Shown: positions 53,955-63,899, numbered from the stretch's first letter. The stretch: DNA of 64,000 nt from an uncultured Propionivibrio sp. (GCF_963666255.1 NZ_OY762655.1:124001-188000); one strand, 5' to 3'. The notes: generated from the letters alone by a model not told the origin. Numbers and translations are program-made.

Positions 53955-54089
53955 GTGTGGTCCGTGCGCGCCCCGTCTGGGCGAGGCGCGCATCATACCA
54001 CGTTACACGCAGTTACCCGATGTTTTGAAACTATTGATAGTCTGGTAGAGTCCTAGTTCCACAACGTTTTCTCCACGGAGGATGAATCG

Positions 54090-54782
54090 ATGCAACAGCC
54101 CTATCATTTGACACAACAAGGCACTCAGGTCGATACGCTGCAGCAGAACCGAGTGCTGCGTAATACCTATCTGCTTCTTGCGCTGTCGATGGTGCCAACG
54201 GTTCTCGGGGCGTTGATCGGCGTGCAGATGCGCTTCTCGTTCTTTGCCGGCAGTCCGTTCATTTCCTTCATCGTGTTCCTCGGCATCGCCTTCGCCTTCA
54301 TGTGGGGGATCGAGCGGACCAAGCACAGCGCAACCGGCGTCGTCCTGCTGCTCGGCTTCACCTTCTTCATGGGGTTGATGCTGTCGCGCATCCTGCAGGT
54401 CGCGCTCGGCTTCTCCAACGGCGGCAGCCTGATCGCAACGGCGGCAGGCGGTACCGGGGCGATCTTCTTCGCTCTGGCGGGCGTCGCGACGGTGAGCAAG
54501 AAGGACTTCAGCTTCATGGGCAAGTTCCTCTTCATCGGCATGATCGTTGTTCTGCTGGCCTCGCTGGCGAACATCTTCTTCATGATTCCGGCCCTGTCGC
54601 TGACGATCTCGGCGCTGGTCGTGATGATTTTCTCCGCTTACATCCTGTTCGATATCAGCCGGATCGTGAACGGCGGCGAGGATAACTACATCACGGCGAC
54701 GCTGGCGGTGTATCTCGACATCTACAACGTCTTCGTCAGCCTGCTCAATCTCCTGATGGCGTTCAGCGGCGATCGCGACTGA
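54090..54782 (+). CDS. Bax inhibitor-1 / YccA family membrane protein
   Basis: A 230-residue protein with seven hydrophobic segments. The family's C-terminal signature is visible: FSAYILFDISRIVNGGEDNYITATLAVYLDIYNVF, with the paired Asp residues of the pH-sensing site. Proteobacterial relatives (YccA) bind and inhibit the FtsH protease, while others act as calcium leak channels. The gene stands alone between tRNA-Ser and a bidirectional terminator. Confidence 0.92.
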   Translation: MQQPYHLTQQGTQVDTLQQNRVLRNTYLLLALSMVPTVLGALIGVQMRFSFFAGSPFISFIVFLGIAFAFMWGIERTKHSATGVVLLLGFTFFMGLMLSRILQVALGFSNGGSLIATAAGGTGAIFFALAGVATVSKKDFSFMGKFLFIGMIVVLLASLANIFFMIPALSLTISALVVMIFSAYILFDISRIVNGGEDNYITATLAVYLDIYNVFVSLLNLLMAFSGDRD

Positions 54783-54801
54783 GTCGGAAGAATCGTTCTC
54801 C

Positions 54802-54829
54802 AAAAAGGGCGGCTGCGGCCGCCCTTTTT
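54802..54829. terminator. Bidirectional terminator between the Bax-inhibitor and ArnD-like genes
   Basis: AAAAAGGGCGGC (54802-54813) and GCCGCCCTTTTT (54818-54829) form a perfect 12-bp stem with a TGCG loop. A/T runs on both sides serve the two convergent genes. Confidence 0.88.
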
Positions 54830-54836
54830 CTTGCCG

Positions 54837-55718
54837 TCATTCGCCGAGCGGGTAGGCCGGGCCTTGCACCATGCGCAGGCCCCTGCGACCGGGAATCTCC
54901 GCCCATTCGACGACATGTCGCGGCAGCAGTGCGACGGCCGTGTCGGCACGAAGTTCGCGCAGCGGCACGAGAGCGACGCCTGCGTCTTTCCAGTCGGCGA
55001 TCTGCTTTTCGAACTCGGTGAGAAAGCGGATGCCTTCGATTTCGGCGCGCAGTGTGAATACATGGTCGCCGGGAATGGCGAGCGACAGTTTTAGAATGCG
55101 TTCGTAGGCGTCGGCGGTGCTCAGCGCCGGGTCGAGTGCCAGTACTTCGTCGATGGTCGGCAGCGTGGTCGGAAGCTGCGGACACGCGACGATTTCCCCG
55201 TCGATGACCGGGATGAAAGGGTGGCTTCCGCGCGTGTCGCTGGCGTAACTGTAACCAAGCCGCTGGGTCAGGCGCAGTGCATGACGCTGGCTTTTCCAGC
55301 CGGGGGCGGCGAAGGCGGTGGGCCTTTCCGAGAATATTTCGGCGAAGCGTTTTTCCGCACGGGATATTTCAGCGTCGATCCACACCGTGGCCGCTTTGTC
55401 GATACCGGTTTCCCAGGCGACGCGGTCGCGCGCGTGCAGGGCGACCTCGTGGCCTTCTGACTGAATCCGGCGCAGGATGTCGGGCGTGCGCCGGCCGATG
55501 TCGGTCGACGGCAACAGGCGGCCGCGCAGGCGCGTGGCGAGCGAATAGAAACGCTTGAGCGATTCGGCGCCTTTCTGGCGTCCGGCGCGATCCGGTCCGA
55601 GAGTGAAAAAGAAGGTGCCCTTGGTTTGATGGCGGGCCAGTAATTGGGCGAGCGCCGGCGTGCCGATGCGCGTTCCGGTCAGGGTGTCGACGTCGATTTT
55701 CAGTGCGATGCGTTTCAT
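54837..55718 (-). CDS. ArnD-like polysaccharide deacetylase (deformylase)
   Basis: A 293-residue NodB-fold hydrolase resembling ArnD, which removes the formyl group from undecaprenyl-phospho-L-Ara4FN. Shared landmarks: RIALKIDVDTLTGTRIG (metal Asp), HEVALHARDRVAWE (metal His), AAPGWKSQ, ASDTRGSHPFIPV and LPTTLPTIDEVL. The rest of the arn operon is absent from the window. A role in lipid A or polyprenyl-sugar modification is therefore inferred from family only. Confidence 0.8.
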   Translation of the reverse strand: MKRIALKIDVDTLTGTRIGTPALAQLLARHQTKGTFFFTLGPDRAGRQKGAESLKRFYSLATRLRGRLLPSTDIGRRTPDILRRIQSEGHEVALHARDRVAWETGIDKAATVWIDAEISRAEKRFAEIFSERPTAFAAPGWKSQRHALRLTQRLGYSYASDTRGSHPFIPVIDGEIVACPQLPTTLPTIDEVLALDPALSTADAYERILKLSLAIPGDHVFTLRAEIEGIRFLTEFEKQIADWKDAGVALVPLRELRADTAVALLPRHVVEWAEIPGRRGLRMVQGPAYPLGE

Positions 55719-55748
55719 TGCGTGGAAGTGGGGTGGGGCTCTGGCGGT

Positions 55749-56132
55749 TCAGTCAAAGAGCAGCACTGCCGCAACGCTGCGGCCCTCGCAGCTCAGCAGG
55801 TTATAGGTACGGCAGGCGGCGTGGATGTCCATGACGTCCAGCACCTTGCCGGCAAGGGCGAGCGGCCGCATCAATTCGGCGGGTGGGAAACGCAGCTGCC
55901 GGCCGGTGCCGAAAAGAATGACTTCAGCATTAAGCGGCGCCAGCATCTCCATGTCTTCGATCGTCAGCGATGCGAATCTGTTTTGTGTCCAGGCCGGAAT
56001 CAGCCGGTCTTTCATGACAATGATGTTGATGTCGTGACGGATCGCGTTGACGCAGACGTGGGTGTCTCCGTACGCCGTGAACGTGTAGGGCGGATTGTTG
56101 CCGTCGGGCGGAAGCGTCATAAATTGCGGCAT
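55749..56132 (-). CDS. Mth938-like domain protein (DUF498/NDUFAF3 family)
   Basis: A 127-residue single-domain protein. EVILFGTGRQLRFPPAEL and VMDIHAACRTYNLLSCEGRSVAAVLL match the family; the eukaryotic member NDUFAF3 is a complex I assembly factor. Bacterial function is not established. It ends 30 bp upstream of the ArnD-like gene on the same strand. Confidence 0.85.
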   Translation of the reverse strand: MPQFMTLPPDGNNPPYTFTAYGDTHVCVNAIRHDINIIVMKDRLIPAWTQNRFASLTIEDMEMLAPLNAEVILFGTGRQLRFPPAELMRPLALAGKVLDVMDIHAACRTYNLLSCEGRSVAAVLLFD

Positions 56133-56264
56133 GCGGTCATTAGAAGTAGGATTATAACTTTTCGGCGGATCTTATCGATGCCCGTCTTCCGGGATTACGT
56201 CTCCGGTTTCTGGCGGGCTTGAAACGGCGGCGTACGCGACGCGGGCGCTGCGAAGGGAAAGTGT

Positions 56265-57497
56265 ATGAAACCGGTATTGAAATCGCACAAGCTGGCCAAC
56301 GTCTGTTATGACATTCGCGGACCCGTGCTCCAGGAAGCGAAGCGGATGGAGGACGAAGGTCACAAGATCATCAAGCTCAACATCGGCAATCTCGGCGCCT
56401 TTGGCTTCGATTCGCCGGAAGAGATCCAGCTCGACATGATCCGCAATCTGCAGAACGCGGCAGGTTATTCGGATTCAAAGGGCATTTTCGCGGCGCGCAA
56501 AGCCGTGATGCACTACACCCAGCAGAAGCAGATCAAGGGCGTCACGCTCGAAGACATCTATATCGGCAACGGCGTTTCCGAACTGATCGTCATGTCGATG
56601 AATGCGTTGCTCAATGCTGGCGACGAGGTGTTGGTACCGGCCCCCGATTACCCGCTGTGGACGGCGGCGGTGAGCCTGTCGGGCGGGACGCCGCGCCATT
56701 ATCTGTGCGACGAGAGCAACGGCTGGCTGCCGGATGTCGACGACATCCGTGCGAAGATCACGCCGAATACGCGCGCTATCGTCGTCATCAACCCGAACAA
56801 CCCGACTGGAGCAGTGTACCCGGACGATCTGCTACTCGAGATCGTGGCTGTCGCGCGTGAGCACGGATTGATTATTTATGCCGACGAGGTTTATGACAAG
56901 GTCTTGTACGACGGTGTGCAGCATACGGCGCTCGCTTCTCTGTCCGAAGATGTTCTGACAATCAGCTTCAACGGCTTGTCGAAGAATTACCGCTCGTGCG
57001 GCTATCGGGCCGGCTGGATGGTGGTCTCCGGCGACAAGCGCCCGGCGCGCGACTATATCGAGGGACTCGATATGCTCGCTTCGATGCGCTTGTGCGCCAA
57101 CGTGCCGGGACAATACGGGATTCAGACGGCACTCGGCGGCTATCAGAGCATCAACGACCTGGTGTTGCCGGGCGGGCGTCTGTACCGCCAGCGCGAGGTC
57201 GCGCATGATCTGATTACGTCGATTCCTGGCGTTTCCTGCGTCAAGCCGAAAGCGACGCTGTACATGTTCCCGCGTCTCGATCCGAAGGTCTATCCGATTA
57301 CGGACGATCAGTTATTCATCAAGGAACTTTTGCAGCAGGAGCGTGTTCTTCTGGTGCAGGGCACTGGCTTCAACTGGCCGCAGCCGGATCACTTCCGCCT
57401 GGTTTTCCTGCCCTATGAGGACGACCTGCGCGAAGCGATCGCGCGCATTGCTCGTTTCCTCGAGGGGTATCGCAAACGTTACGGGACGGGAGCCTGA
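56265..57497 (+). CDS. alaA: Alanine transaminase AlaA (PLP aminotransferase)
   Basis: A 410-residue fold-type I aminotransferase producing alanine from pyruvate and glutamate. VVINPNNPTGAVYP, YADEVYDKVLY and the PLP-lysine region SFNGLSKNYRSCGYRAGW are present. The N-terminus MKPVLKSHKLANVCYDIRGPVLQEA is characteristic of AlaA. It is followed at 2 bp by a GNAT gene and then hom, an order common in Betaproteobacteria. Confidence 0.93.
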   Translation: MKPVLKSHKLANVCYDIRGPVLQEAKRMEDEGHKIIKLNIGNLGAFGFDSPEEIQLDMIRNLQNAAGYSDSKGIFAARKAVMHYTQQKQIKGVTLEDIYIGNGVSELIVMSMNALLNAGDEVLVPAPDYPLWTAAVSLSGGTPRHYLCDESNGWLPDVDDIRAKITPNTRAIVVINPNNPTGAVYPDDLLLEIVAVAREHGLIIYADEVYDKVLYDGVQHTALASLSEDVLTISFNGLSKNYRSCGYRAGWMVVSGDKRPARDYIEGLDMLASMRLCANVPGQYGIQTALGGYQSINDLVLPGGRLYRQREVAHDLITSIPGVSCVKPKATLYMFPRLDPKVYPITDDQLFIKELLQQERVLLVQGTGFNWPQPDHFRLVFLPYEDDLREAIARIARFLEGYRKRYGTGA

Positions 57498-57499
57498 CG

Positions 57500-57940
57500 A
57501 TGCAGGCAGTGGCCGTGACCGACGATGCCGGTGCGGTCCTGTCGGCCGGGTGGCTCGCCAGGGCGGAGGCAGTACATCGCCAGTTGCGGCCGGCTCTTCC
57601 GGACGATTATTGCGCCCGCATGACGGCGATCTTCGCCAATGGCGGACGCATGGCGGTGGTGGTCGATGGCGAGGCAGTGCTCGCCGTGTCGATCTGGCGG
57701 ATGATCGAAAATACCAGCGAGGGACGGCGGCTGTATGTCGACGACCTCGTCAGCGACGATGCGCATCGCTCACAAGGCGTTGGCAAGTGTTTGCTCGGTT
57801 GGTTGGAACAGAAGGCGGTGTCTTTGGGGTGCGATGCCCTGGCGCTGGATTCCGGCGTGCAACGGGCGGGCGCCCATCGATTTTATTTTCGCGAGGGAAT
57901 GCATATTCCCGCATTTTGTTTTAGGAAGGCATTGAAATGA
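57500..57940 (+). CDS. GNAT-family N-acetyltransferase
   Basis: A 146-residue GNAT protein. Motif A is visible as LYVDDLVSDDAHRSQGVGKCLLGWLEQKA (acetyl-CoA pyrophosphate loop), followed by CDALALDSGVQRAGAHRFYFREG (motif B). It lies between alaA (2 bp) and hom (4-nt ATGA overlap) and is thus cotranscribed with amino-acid genes. The acceptor substrate is unknown. Confidence 0.87.
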   Translation: MQAVAVTDDAGAVLSAGWLARAEAVHRQLRPALPDDYCARMTAIFANGGRMAVVVDGEAVLAVSIWRMIENTSEGRRLYVDDLVSDDAHRSQGVGKCLLGWLEQKAVSLGCDALALDSGVQRAGAHRFYFREGMHIPAFCFRKALK

Positions 57941-59247
57941 AGGCAATGAGCGTCGGTCTGTTGGGCATTGGTACCGTCGGTGGCGGCACCTATTCCGTTC
58001 TCAAGCGCAATAGCGAAGAAATTACGCGGCGGGCCGGGCGACCGATCGAGATTACGGTGGTTGCCGACAAGAATCTCGAGTTGGCGCGACAGGTGACGGG
58101 CGGTTCGTGTCGCCTTACCGACGATGCCTTTTCGGTGGTGACGGATCCGGATGTTGATATCGTCATTGAATTGATCGGCGGTTACGGTATCGCCCGCGAA
58201 CTCGTGCTCAAGGCGATCGAAAACGGCAAGCATGTGGTGACGGCCAACAAGGCGCTGCTCGCCAAGCATGGCAACGAGATTTTCGATGCGGCGCAGAAGA
58301 AGGGCGTGATGGTCGCGTTCGAGGCCGCCGTTGCCGGCGGTATCCCGATCATCAAGGCTTTGCGCGAGGGCCTGACGGCCAACCGCATCGAATGGATCGC
58401 CGGCATCATCAATGGCACGACCAATTTCATCCTGACCGAAATGCGCGAAAAAGGCCTGCCGTTCGACGTCGTGCTCAAGGAGGCGCAGCGGCTCGGGTAT
58501 GCCGAAGCCGATCCGACCTTCGATGTCGAAGGGATCGACGCGGCGCACAAGCTGTCGATCATGAGCGCCATCGCTTTCGGTAATCGGGTCAGCTTCGATC
58601 AGGCCTCGGTCGAGGGGATCACCAAGCTCGAAGCCGTCGACATCAAGTATGCCGAGCAACTGGGCTACCGGATCAAGCTGCTCGGGATCACCAAGCGGAT
58701 GCCGGAAGGGGTGGAGTTGCGTGTGCATCCGACGCTGATTCCATCGAAGCGTCTAATCGCCAACGTCGAAGGCGCGATGAATGCCGTGCTCGCCAAGGGC
58801 GATGCGGTGGGCGCGACACTCTATTATGGTAAGGGTGCCGGTGCCGAGCCGACCGCGTCGGCGGTCATCGCCGATCTCGTCGATGTTACGCGCATGCATA
58901 CTTCCGATCCGGAGAACCGGGTACCGCATCTGGCGTTTCAGCCCGATGCTGTGGTCGATCTGCCGATTCTGCCGTTGTCCGAAGTCGTCACCAGCTATTA
59001 CCTGCGTTTGCGCGTTGAAGACAAGCCGGGCGTGCTGGCCGACATCACCCGCATCCTCGCCGATCAGCAGATTTCGATCGACGCGATGTTCCAGCGGGAA
59101 CCGGCGGAAGGCGAAGACCAGGCTGATATCATCATGCTGACGCACCAGACGAAGGAAAAGAACATCGATGCGGCGATCTCCCGCATCAATGCCTTGTCCG
59201 TCGTGACCGGCAAGACGATCCGGCTGCGCATGGAAGAGCTGCTTTAA
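57937..59247 (+). CDS. hom: Homoserine dehydrogenase
   Basis: A 436-residue enzyme reducing aspartate semialdehyde to homoserine. Rossmann motif VGLLGIGTVGGGTYSVL, the family signature AGGIPIIKALREGLTANRI, catalytic Lys in GYAEADPTFDVEGIDAAHK, and a C-terminal ACT domain (YYLRLRVEDKPGVLADITRIL) for threonine feedback control. It is translationally coupled to the GNAT gene. Confidence 0.96.
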   Translation: MKAMSVGLLGIGTVGGGTYSVLKRNSEEITRRAGRPIEITVVADKNLELARQVTGGSCRLTDDAFSVVTDPDVDIVIELIGGYGIARELVLKAIENGKHVVTANKALLAKHGNEIFDAAQKKGVMVAFEAAVAGGIPIIKALREGLTANRIEWIAGIINGTTNFILTEMREKGLPFDVVLKEAQRLGYAEADPTFDVEGIDAAHKLSIMSAIAFGNRVSFDQASVEGITKLEAVDIKYAEQLGYRIKLLGITKRMPEGVELRVHPTLIPSKRLIANVEGAMNAVLAKGDAVGATLYYGKGAGAEPTASAVIADLVDVTRMHTSDPENRVPHLAFQPDAVVDLPILPLSEVVTSYYLRLRVEDKPGVLADITRILADQQISIDAMFQREPAEGEDQADIIMLTHQTKEKNIDAAISRINALSVVTGKTIRLRMEELL

Positions 59248-59296
59248 CAACGGCGTCGATCGCCTGTCCGGCGCGGCGGAGAGAGGATATCGGGAT

Positions 59297-59812
59297 ATGA
59301 GGACACTGATTCGCGTGGCAGGTATTGTCGCCGTGCTGTCCCTGGCGGCGTGCGAGAGCACGCCCAACCACCTGCTGACCTATGCCGCCGCCGGGACGGA
59401 AATCCAGGCGGAACGACTGGTTGGCCAGATGTTCGGTGAGGATGTCTGGCCCTTGCCTTATCAGGGGCGGCAAGGCGCGATCAATATTTCCGAGCCGTTG
59501 GCACGCATGCAGGCGCGTTTCCCGGCCCTACAACGTCATTTTGAACTCGGCGAGATCGGTCTCACGGACGACGGCAGAATCGCCGTTCGTGACGTGGAGC
59601 ATGTTTCGCCGGAAGTGTTTCAGCTTGTCCGCGAAGAAAATGATGATCGGGACGTGTTCTATTACGGCATGTGTATCGCCGTCGGGCATGGCAATAATTC
59701 GCTTGTCTTCTGGTTGCCCTATGTTCGCTCGACCTTTGGCAAGGCTTGGCAGAATAAGTCGCCGGCCGGATGGTGGCGGATCAGCAGCAAGGGCGATTGG
59801 TTTAAAAAATAA
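59297..59812 (+). CDS. Putative lipoprotein, function unknown
   Basis: A 171-residue protein with a lipoprotein signal (MRTLIRVAGIVAVLSLAAC, lipobox LAAC with Cys19). The mature part is mixed alpha/beta with no motif I recognise (for example GRQGAINISEPLARM and VFYYGMCIAVGHGNNSL). It lies 49 bp after hom and before a diguanylate cyclase gene. A dense run of A/T follows its stop. Confidence 0.7.
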   Translation: MRTLIRVAGIVAVLSLAACESTPNHLLTYAAAGTEIQAERLVGQMFGEDVWPLPYQGRQGAINISEPLARMQARFPALQRHFELGEIGLTDDGRIAVRDVEHVSPEVFQLVREENDDRDVFYYGMCIAVGHGNNSLVFWLPYVRSTFGKAWQNKSPAGWWRISSKGDWFKK

Positions 59813-59925
59813 TAAAAACAAGTTGTTATTTTAGTTTCCTAAAAATTGGTTCAAGTTTCTCTGTTTTGCTCCGTTACTGGTATTTCGGGGACCATTCCCG
59901 ATGCGCTGACCACGGAGTGAGAAGC

Positions 59926-60651
59926 ATGAACCGCAGTACGCCGCAAATCTTCCTGTCGAATCGACTGGCTTCGCGCCGTCTTCACCGTCGTCCGGTGCTC
60001 ATGGCTTCGTCGTATTTGCCGCCTGCTGTCGCGCACTCTTCTCCGCGTGCGCCCCGTATCCTGACCGGCTTGCCTGAAAGTGTCGTGCGCGATGCGGGCA
60101 TGCTGGAGTTGTTGGCGGCGGAGATGCGGATCGCTGAATTGGAAAAGGCCCTGGAAGAAGCGCGCGAGGCAGCGTTGGTCGATCCGCTCACCGGCGCGTT
60201 GAATCGGCGCGGCTTCGAACAGGCCTGCGAACGCGAAATGGCGAGGGTCGCTCGCTTTGGGACTCGGTTTTGCGTCGTCGAGATCGATCTCGACGATTTC
60301 AAGCGGCTCAACGATTCTCTGGGGCATGCGGTCGGTGACCGTGCGCTGAAACATCTGGTCAGTCGCCTCCAGCGCTCCTTGCGGCCTTCTGACGTCGTCG
60401 CGCGCTTTGGCGGCGAGGAATTCGTCGTGATGTTGCCGGATACCGGCATCGACGCGGCGCTCGGCGTCGTTCGCCGCTTCCTGCAGGAGTTCTCCGCGTC
60501 GACTATTCCCGGCACCTCGCAGCGCATGAGCTTCAGCGCTGGCGTGGCAATGACCTGCGGCAATGAAGATCTCGACGACGTGATTCAGCGTGCGGATCAG
60601 GCGATGTATGTCGCCAAAGGTCAGGGCAAGCGCTGCGTCGTCGCGGCGTAA
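59926..60651 (+). CDS. Diguanylate cyclase (GGDEF domain)
   Basis: A 241-residue protein. After a non-conserved, Arg/Pro-rich N-terminus (1-75) and a short coiled coil (about 78-100) comes a complete GGDEF domain: DPLTGALNRRGFEQ, DLDDFKRLNDSLGH, active site RFGGEEFVVML, and an inhibitory I-site RPSD five residues before GGEEF. It makes c-di-GMP and should be product-inhibited. No membrane segment or sensory domain is evident. It sits between hom and thrC, and its product could be read by the PilZ chemoreceptor at 8503, though distance makes that only a possibility. Confidence 0.88.
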   Translation: MNRSTPQIFLSNRLASRRLHRRPVLMASSYLPPAVAHSSPRAPRILTGLPESVVRDAGMLELLAAEMRIAELEKALEEAREAALVDPLTGALNRRGFEQACEREMARVARFGTRFCVVEIDLDDFKRLNDSLGHAVGDRALKHLVSRLQRSLRPSDVVARFGGEEFVVMLPDTGIDAALGVVRRFLQEFSASTIPGTSQRMSFSAGVAMTCGNEDLDDVIQRADQAMYVAKGQGKRCVVAA

Positions 60652-60766
60652 GGGATTTTTCGCAAGATCCGCACGCTGCTCGGCCTGGAATCGTTGCAAA
60701 TGGCGGCTGATCGGGCCGGCGTGGTAGACTTGCGCGTTCAGAAAACCAAGCCGATCTTCGACCACC

Positions 60767-62206
60767 ATGCGTTATATCTCGACTCGCGACGATTCGTCGA
60801 CGCCCGCCCGTAAAACTTTCACCGATATTTTGCTGGGCGGATTGGCGCCAGATGGCGGTCTGTATCTGCCGGAATCATATCCGCAGATTACGCGTGCCGA
60901 ACTGGATGCCTGGCGAGGCCTCTCGTATGCGGAACTGGCCTTCGCCGTTATTTCGAAATTCGTGGACGACATCCCTGCAGACGATCTCAAGGCGCTGATC
61001 GACAAGACCTATACGGCGGCGGTCTATTGCAATGGCCGCAATCCCGAGCAGGCCGCCGAGATCACGCCGGTACGCTGGCTGGAGCCGGGGCTCGGGCTGC
61101 TTGAATTGTCCAACGGGCCGACGCTGGCGTTCAAGGATATGGCGATGCAGTTGCTCGGCAACCTGTTCGAGTATGTTCTGGAAAAGCGCGGAGAAACCAT
61201 CAACATCCTCGGTGCGACCTCGGGTGATACCGGGTCGGCGGCCGAATACGCAATGCGCGGCAAGCGTGGTATCCGTGTCTTCATGCTCTCGCCGCACAAC
61301 CGGATGAGCGCTTTCCAGCGTGCGCAGATGTTTTCGCTGCAGGATGCCAATATCTTCAACATCGCCGTGCGCGGCATGTTCGACGACGCGCAGGACATCG
61401 TCAAGGCGGTCTCGAATGATCATGACTTCAAGTCGCGCTACAAGATCGGTGCGGTCAATTCGATCAACTGGGCGCGCGTGCTGGCGCAGACCGTCTATTA
61501 CGTGCGTGCTTACCTGGCCGGTACCCGTTCCAATGACGAGCAGATTGTCCTGTCGGTGCCCTCTGGCAATTTCGGCAATATCTGCGCCGGCCACATCGCG
61601 CGCATGATGGGCGTGCCGATCGCCCGCCTGGTGCTGGCGACCAACGAGAACGACGTGCTCGACGAGTTTTTCCGGACCGGCGTCTATCGCCCGCGTGGCA
61701 CGGCGGAAACGATGGTGACGTCGAGTCCGTCGATGGATATTTCGAAAGCATCGAACTTCGAGCGTTTTGTCTTCGATCTCGTCGGGCGCGATCCGAAGGT
61801 GGTGCGCGAACTATGGGCGAGCGTCGACGCCGGTGGCAGTTTCGATCTTTCCGGCACGCCGTATTTTGCCAAGTTGCCGAGCTTCGGCTTCGCGTCGGGC
61901 AAGAGCTGCCATGCCGATCGCCTGGCGACGATCCGGCGCATTCATGCGCAATACGGCATCATGGTCGATACGCATACGGCCGACGGTCTCAAGGTGGCGG
62001 CCGAGCACCGTTTGCCGGGAATCGCCACGCTGGCGCTGGAGACGGCCTTGCCGGCCAAGTTCGAGGAAACGATTGTCGAGGCGCTCGGCACGACGCCGGC
62101 GCGGCCGGCGTCGATGGTCGGCATCGAGAATTTGCCGCAGCGTGTCGAGGTCATGGACGTCGACGTCGAGGCGGTCAAGCGCTACGTCGAGCGCCACTGC
62201 AACTGA
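60767..62206 (+). CDS. thrC: Threonine synthase
   Basis: A 479-residue PLP enzyme converting O-phosphohomoserine to threonine. It has MRYISTRD at the N-terminus, the PLP lysine region NGPTLAFKDMAMQ and the phosphate loop GATSGDTGSAAEYA. It is the long proteobacterial/yeast form. It follows hom on the same strand but is separated from it by the lipoprotein and cyclase genes. Confidence 0.96.
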   Translation: MRYISTRDDSSTPARKTFTDILLGGLAPDGGLYLPESYPQITRAELDAWRGLSYAELAFAVISKFVDDIPADDLKALIDKTYTAAVYCNGRNPEQAAEITPVRWLEPGLGLLELSNGPTLAFKDMAMQLLGNLFEYVLEKRGETINILGATSGDTGSAAEYAMRGKRGIRVFMLSPHNRMSAFQRAQMFSLQDANIFNIAVRGMFDDAQDIVKAVSNDHDFKSRYKIGAVNSINWARVLAQTVYYVRAYLAGTRSNDEQIVLSVPSGNFGNICAGHIARMMGVPIARLVLATNENDVLDEFFRTGVYRPRGTAETMVTSSPSMDISKASNFERFVFDLVGRDPKVVRELWASVDAGGSFDLSGTPYFAKLPSFGFASGKSCHADRLATIRRIHAQYGIMVDTHTADGLKVAAEHRLPGIATLALETALPAKFEETIVEALGTTPARPASMVGIENLPQRVEVMDVDVEAVKRYVERHCN

Positions 62207-62215
62207 GCGTTGCTA

Positions 62216-62240
62216 CGGCCGGCGATCCTTACGCCGGCCG
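62216..62240. terminator. Hairpin between convergent thrC and nadC
   Basis: CGGCCGGCG (62216-62224) pairs with CGCCGGCCG (62232-62240) over a 7-nt loop. It lies 10 bp after the thrC stop and 14 bp from the nadC stop, but has no T run on either side, so it may act as a Rho-dependent end or 3' stabiliser. Confidence 0.45.
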
Positions 62241-62253
62241 ATATTCCCTCGCT

Positions 62254-63123
62254 TTATTGAAAGCGCATCGAGAGATCGAGCGCGCGTACATCCTTGGTCA
62301 GGCCGCCGATCGAGATGCGGTTGACGCCGGTCTCGGCGATGCCGCGCACCGTATCGAGGCTGACATTGCCCGATGCTTCGAGAATCGCCCTTCCGTTGGT
62401 CAGGGCGACGGCCTGGCGCATCAGGTCGTTGTTCATGTTGTCGAGCAGGACCATCCTGGCACCGGCGGCGAGGGCCTGTTCGAGTTCGTCTAGGTTTTCC
62501 ACTTCAACCTGGATGAACTTGCAGCGGTCACCGTTGGCCGCCGCAATGCGTTGGGCTTCGGCCATGGCGGCGGCGATGCTGCCAGCCGCATGGATGTGGT
62601 TTTCCTTGATCAGGATCGCGTCATAGAGCCCGAGGCGGTGATTACCGCCACCGCCGCACTTGACTGCGAATTTCTGCGCCAGACGCAGCCCCGGCAGAGT
62701 CTTGCGCGTGTCGACGATCTCGGCCGCGGTACCGGCAACGATGTCGGCATATTGTCTTGCCTTGGTGGCGACGCCCGACAGCATCTGGAGGAAATTGAGC
62801 CCGGTGCGCTCACCCGTCAGGAGCGCGCGCGCCGGTCCGTCGAGTTCGCAAAGCAGTTGGTTCGGAACGACCCGGTCGCCGTCGGTCGCTTTCCAGCGTA
62901 TCTGGATGCTCGGGTCGAGTTTGCGAAAACAGCAATCGAACCAGGCCGTACCGCAGAGCACGGCATTCTCCCGTGCAATGACCTTGGCATGGGCAACGGT
63001 GCCGGCAGGAACCAGTTGCGCGGTGAGATCGCCGCCGGCGACGTCCTCGGCCAGCGCGGCCGCGACGTTGCGTTCGATTTCGGCGTCGAGAAGGAGGGTC
63101 GGAACGGCGGCGGTGTCAGTCAT
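62254..63123 (-). CDS. nadC: Quinolinate phosphoribosyltransferase (nicotinate-nucleotide pyrophosphorylase)
   Basis: A 289-residue NAD-synthesis enzyme forming nicotinate mononucleotide from quinolinate and PRPP. Motifs: [39 protein letters not shown] (PRPP/quinolinate site), [12 protein letters not shown] and [13 protein letters not shown]. It starts 2 bp after the lpxH stop, so the two are cotranscribed leftward. Confidence 0.96.
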   Translation of the reverse strand: MTDTAAVPTLLLDAEIERNVAAALAEDVAGGDLTAQLVPAGTVAHAKVIARENAVLCGTAWFDCCFRKLDPSIQIRWKATDGDRVVPNQLLCELDGPARALLTGERTGLNFLQMLSGVATKARQYADIVAGTAAEIVDTRKTLPGLRLAQKFAVKCGGGGNHRLGLYDAILIKENHIHAAGSIAAAMAEAQRIAAANGDRCKFIQVEVENLDELEQALAAGARMVLLDNMNNDLMRQAVALTNGRAILEASGNVSLDTVRGIAETGVNRISIGGLTKDVRALDLSMRFQ

Positions 63124-63125
63124 GA

Positions 63126-63899
63126 TCAGTGCTCGCTCTCGCTGGAAGATAGGGGTGGGAGTTGAATGGGGCAGCGGCGGAAGTCCCGGCCGTCATAGGC
63201 GAGGAATTCTCCTTGTGTTTCGGTCCAGTCGGCGAGCACCCAGCGCGCGACTGTACGCGTGTCGATCCGGTGCGTGTGCGTTGCCGGTTGGTGGGTGTGG
63301 CCATGGATAAAGGCGAGGCAGCCGTGTTCGCGCAGGAAGGCGTCGGTCGCGTCGGGGTTGAGATCGCCCGAATAGCGGCCTTGTGCGTTCTTTTCCTTCT
63401 TGGCGAATTCGCTTTGCTGTCTGAGGGCCGCTGCGGTGGCCTTGCGTTCGGCCAGCGGCCGCGCAAGCGCTGCAGCGCGAAAAGCGGGATGGCGAACCTT
63501 GGCGCGAAAGGCCTGATACTCGATATCGTCGGTGCATAGCGCATCGCCATGCGACAGTGCGATGGTGCCGCCGTCGATCGTCAGCAGGAAGGGGTCGGGA
63601 AGCAGGCGGGCACCGCAACGTTCGGCGAAGTCGTCACCCAGCATGAAGTCGCGGTTGCCATGCATGACGGCAATCTTGACGCCGGCATCGCTGGCTCGGC
63701 GCAAGGCAGCGGCGATGCTGCGTTCCAGCGATGCGTCCGCGTCGTCGAGACAGTCGTCGCCGGGCCAGGCTTCGAACAGGTCGCCGAGGATGAACAACTG
63801 CGCCGCATTGCGTGCGTCATGGTCGAGATAATGAAGAAAACGCCGGGCGATGCCCGGCGTATCTGAAGAAAGATGAAGGTCCGATATGAAGTGGATCAC
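63126..63899 (-). CDS. lpxH: UDP-2,3-diacylglucosamine diphosphatase LpxH
   Basis: A 257-residue calcineurin-like phosphoesterase that makes lipid X in lipid A synthesis. Metal motifs: ISDLHLSSD (D-x-H), [23 protein letters not shown] and, further on, [14 protein letters not shown] 63899 gives [10 protein letters not shown], the usual start. Partner of ppiB (upstream, 21 bp) and nadC (downstream). Confidence 0.95.
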   Translation of the reverse strand: MIHFISDLHLSSDTPGIARRFLHYLDHDARNAAQLFILGDLFEAWPGDDCLDDADASLERSIAAALRRASDAGVKIAVMHGNRDFMLGDDFAERCGARLLPDPFLLTIDGGTIALSHGDALCTDDIEYQAFRAKVRHPAFRAAALARPLAERKATAAALRQQSEFAKKEKNAQGRYSGDLNPDATDAFLREHGCLAFIHGHTHQPATHTHRIDTRTVARWVLADWTETQGEFLAYDGRDFRRCPIQLPPLSSSESEH

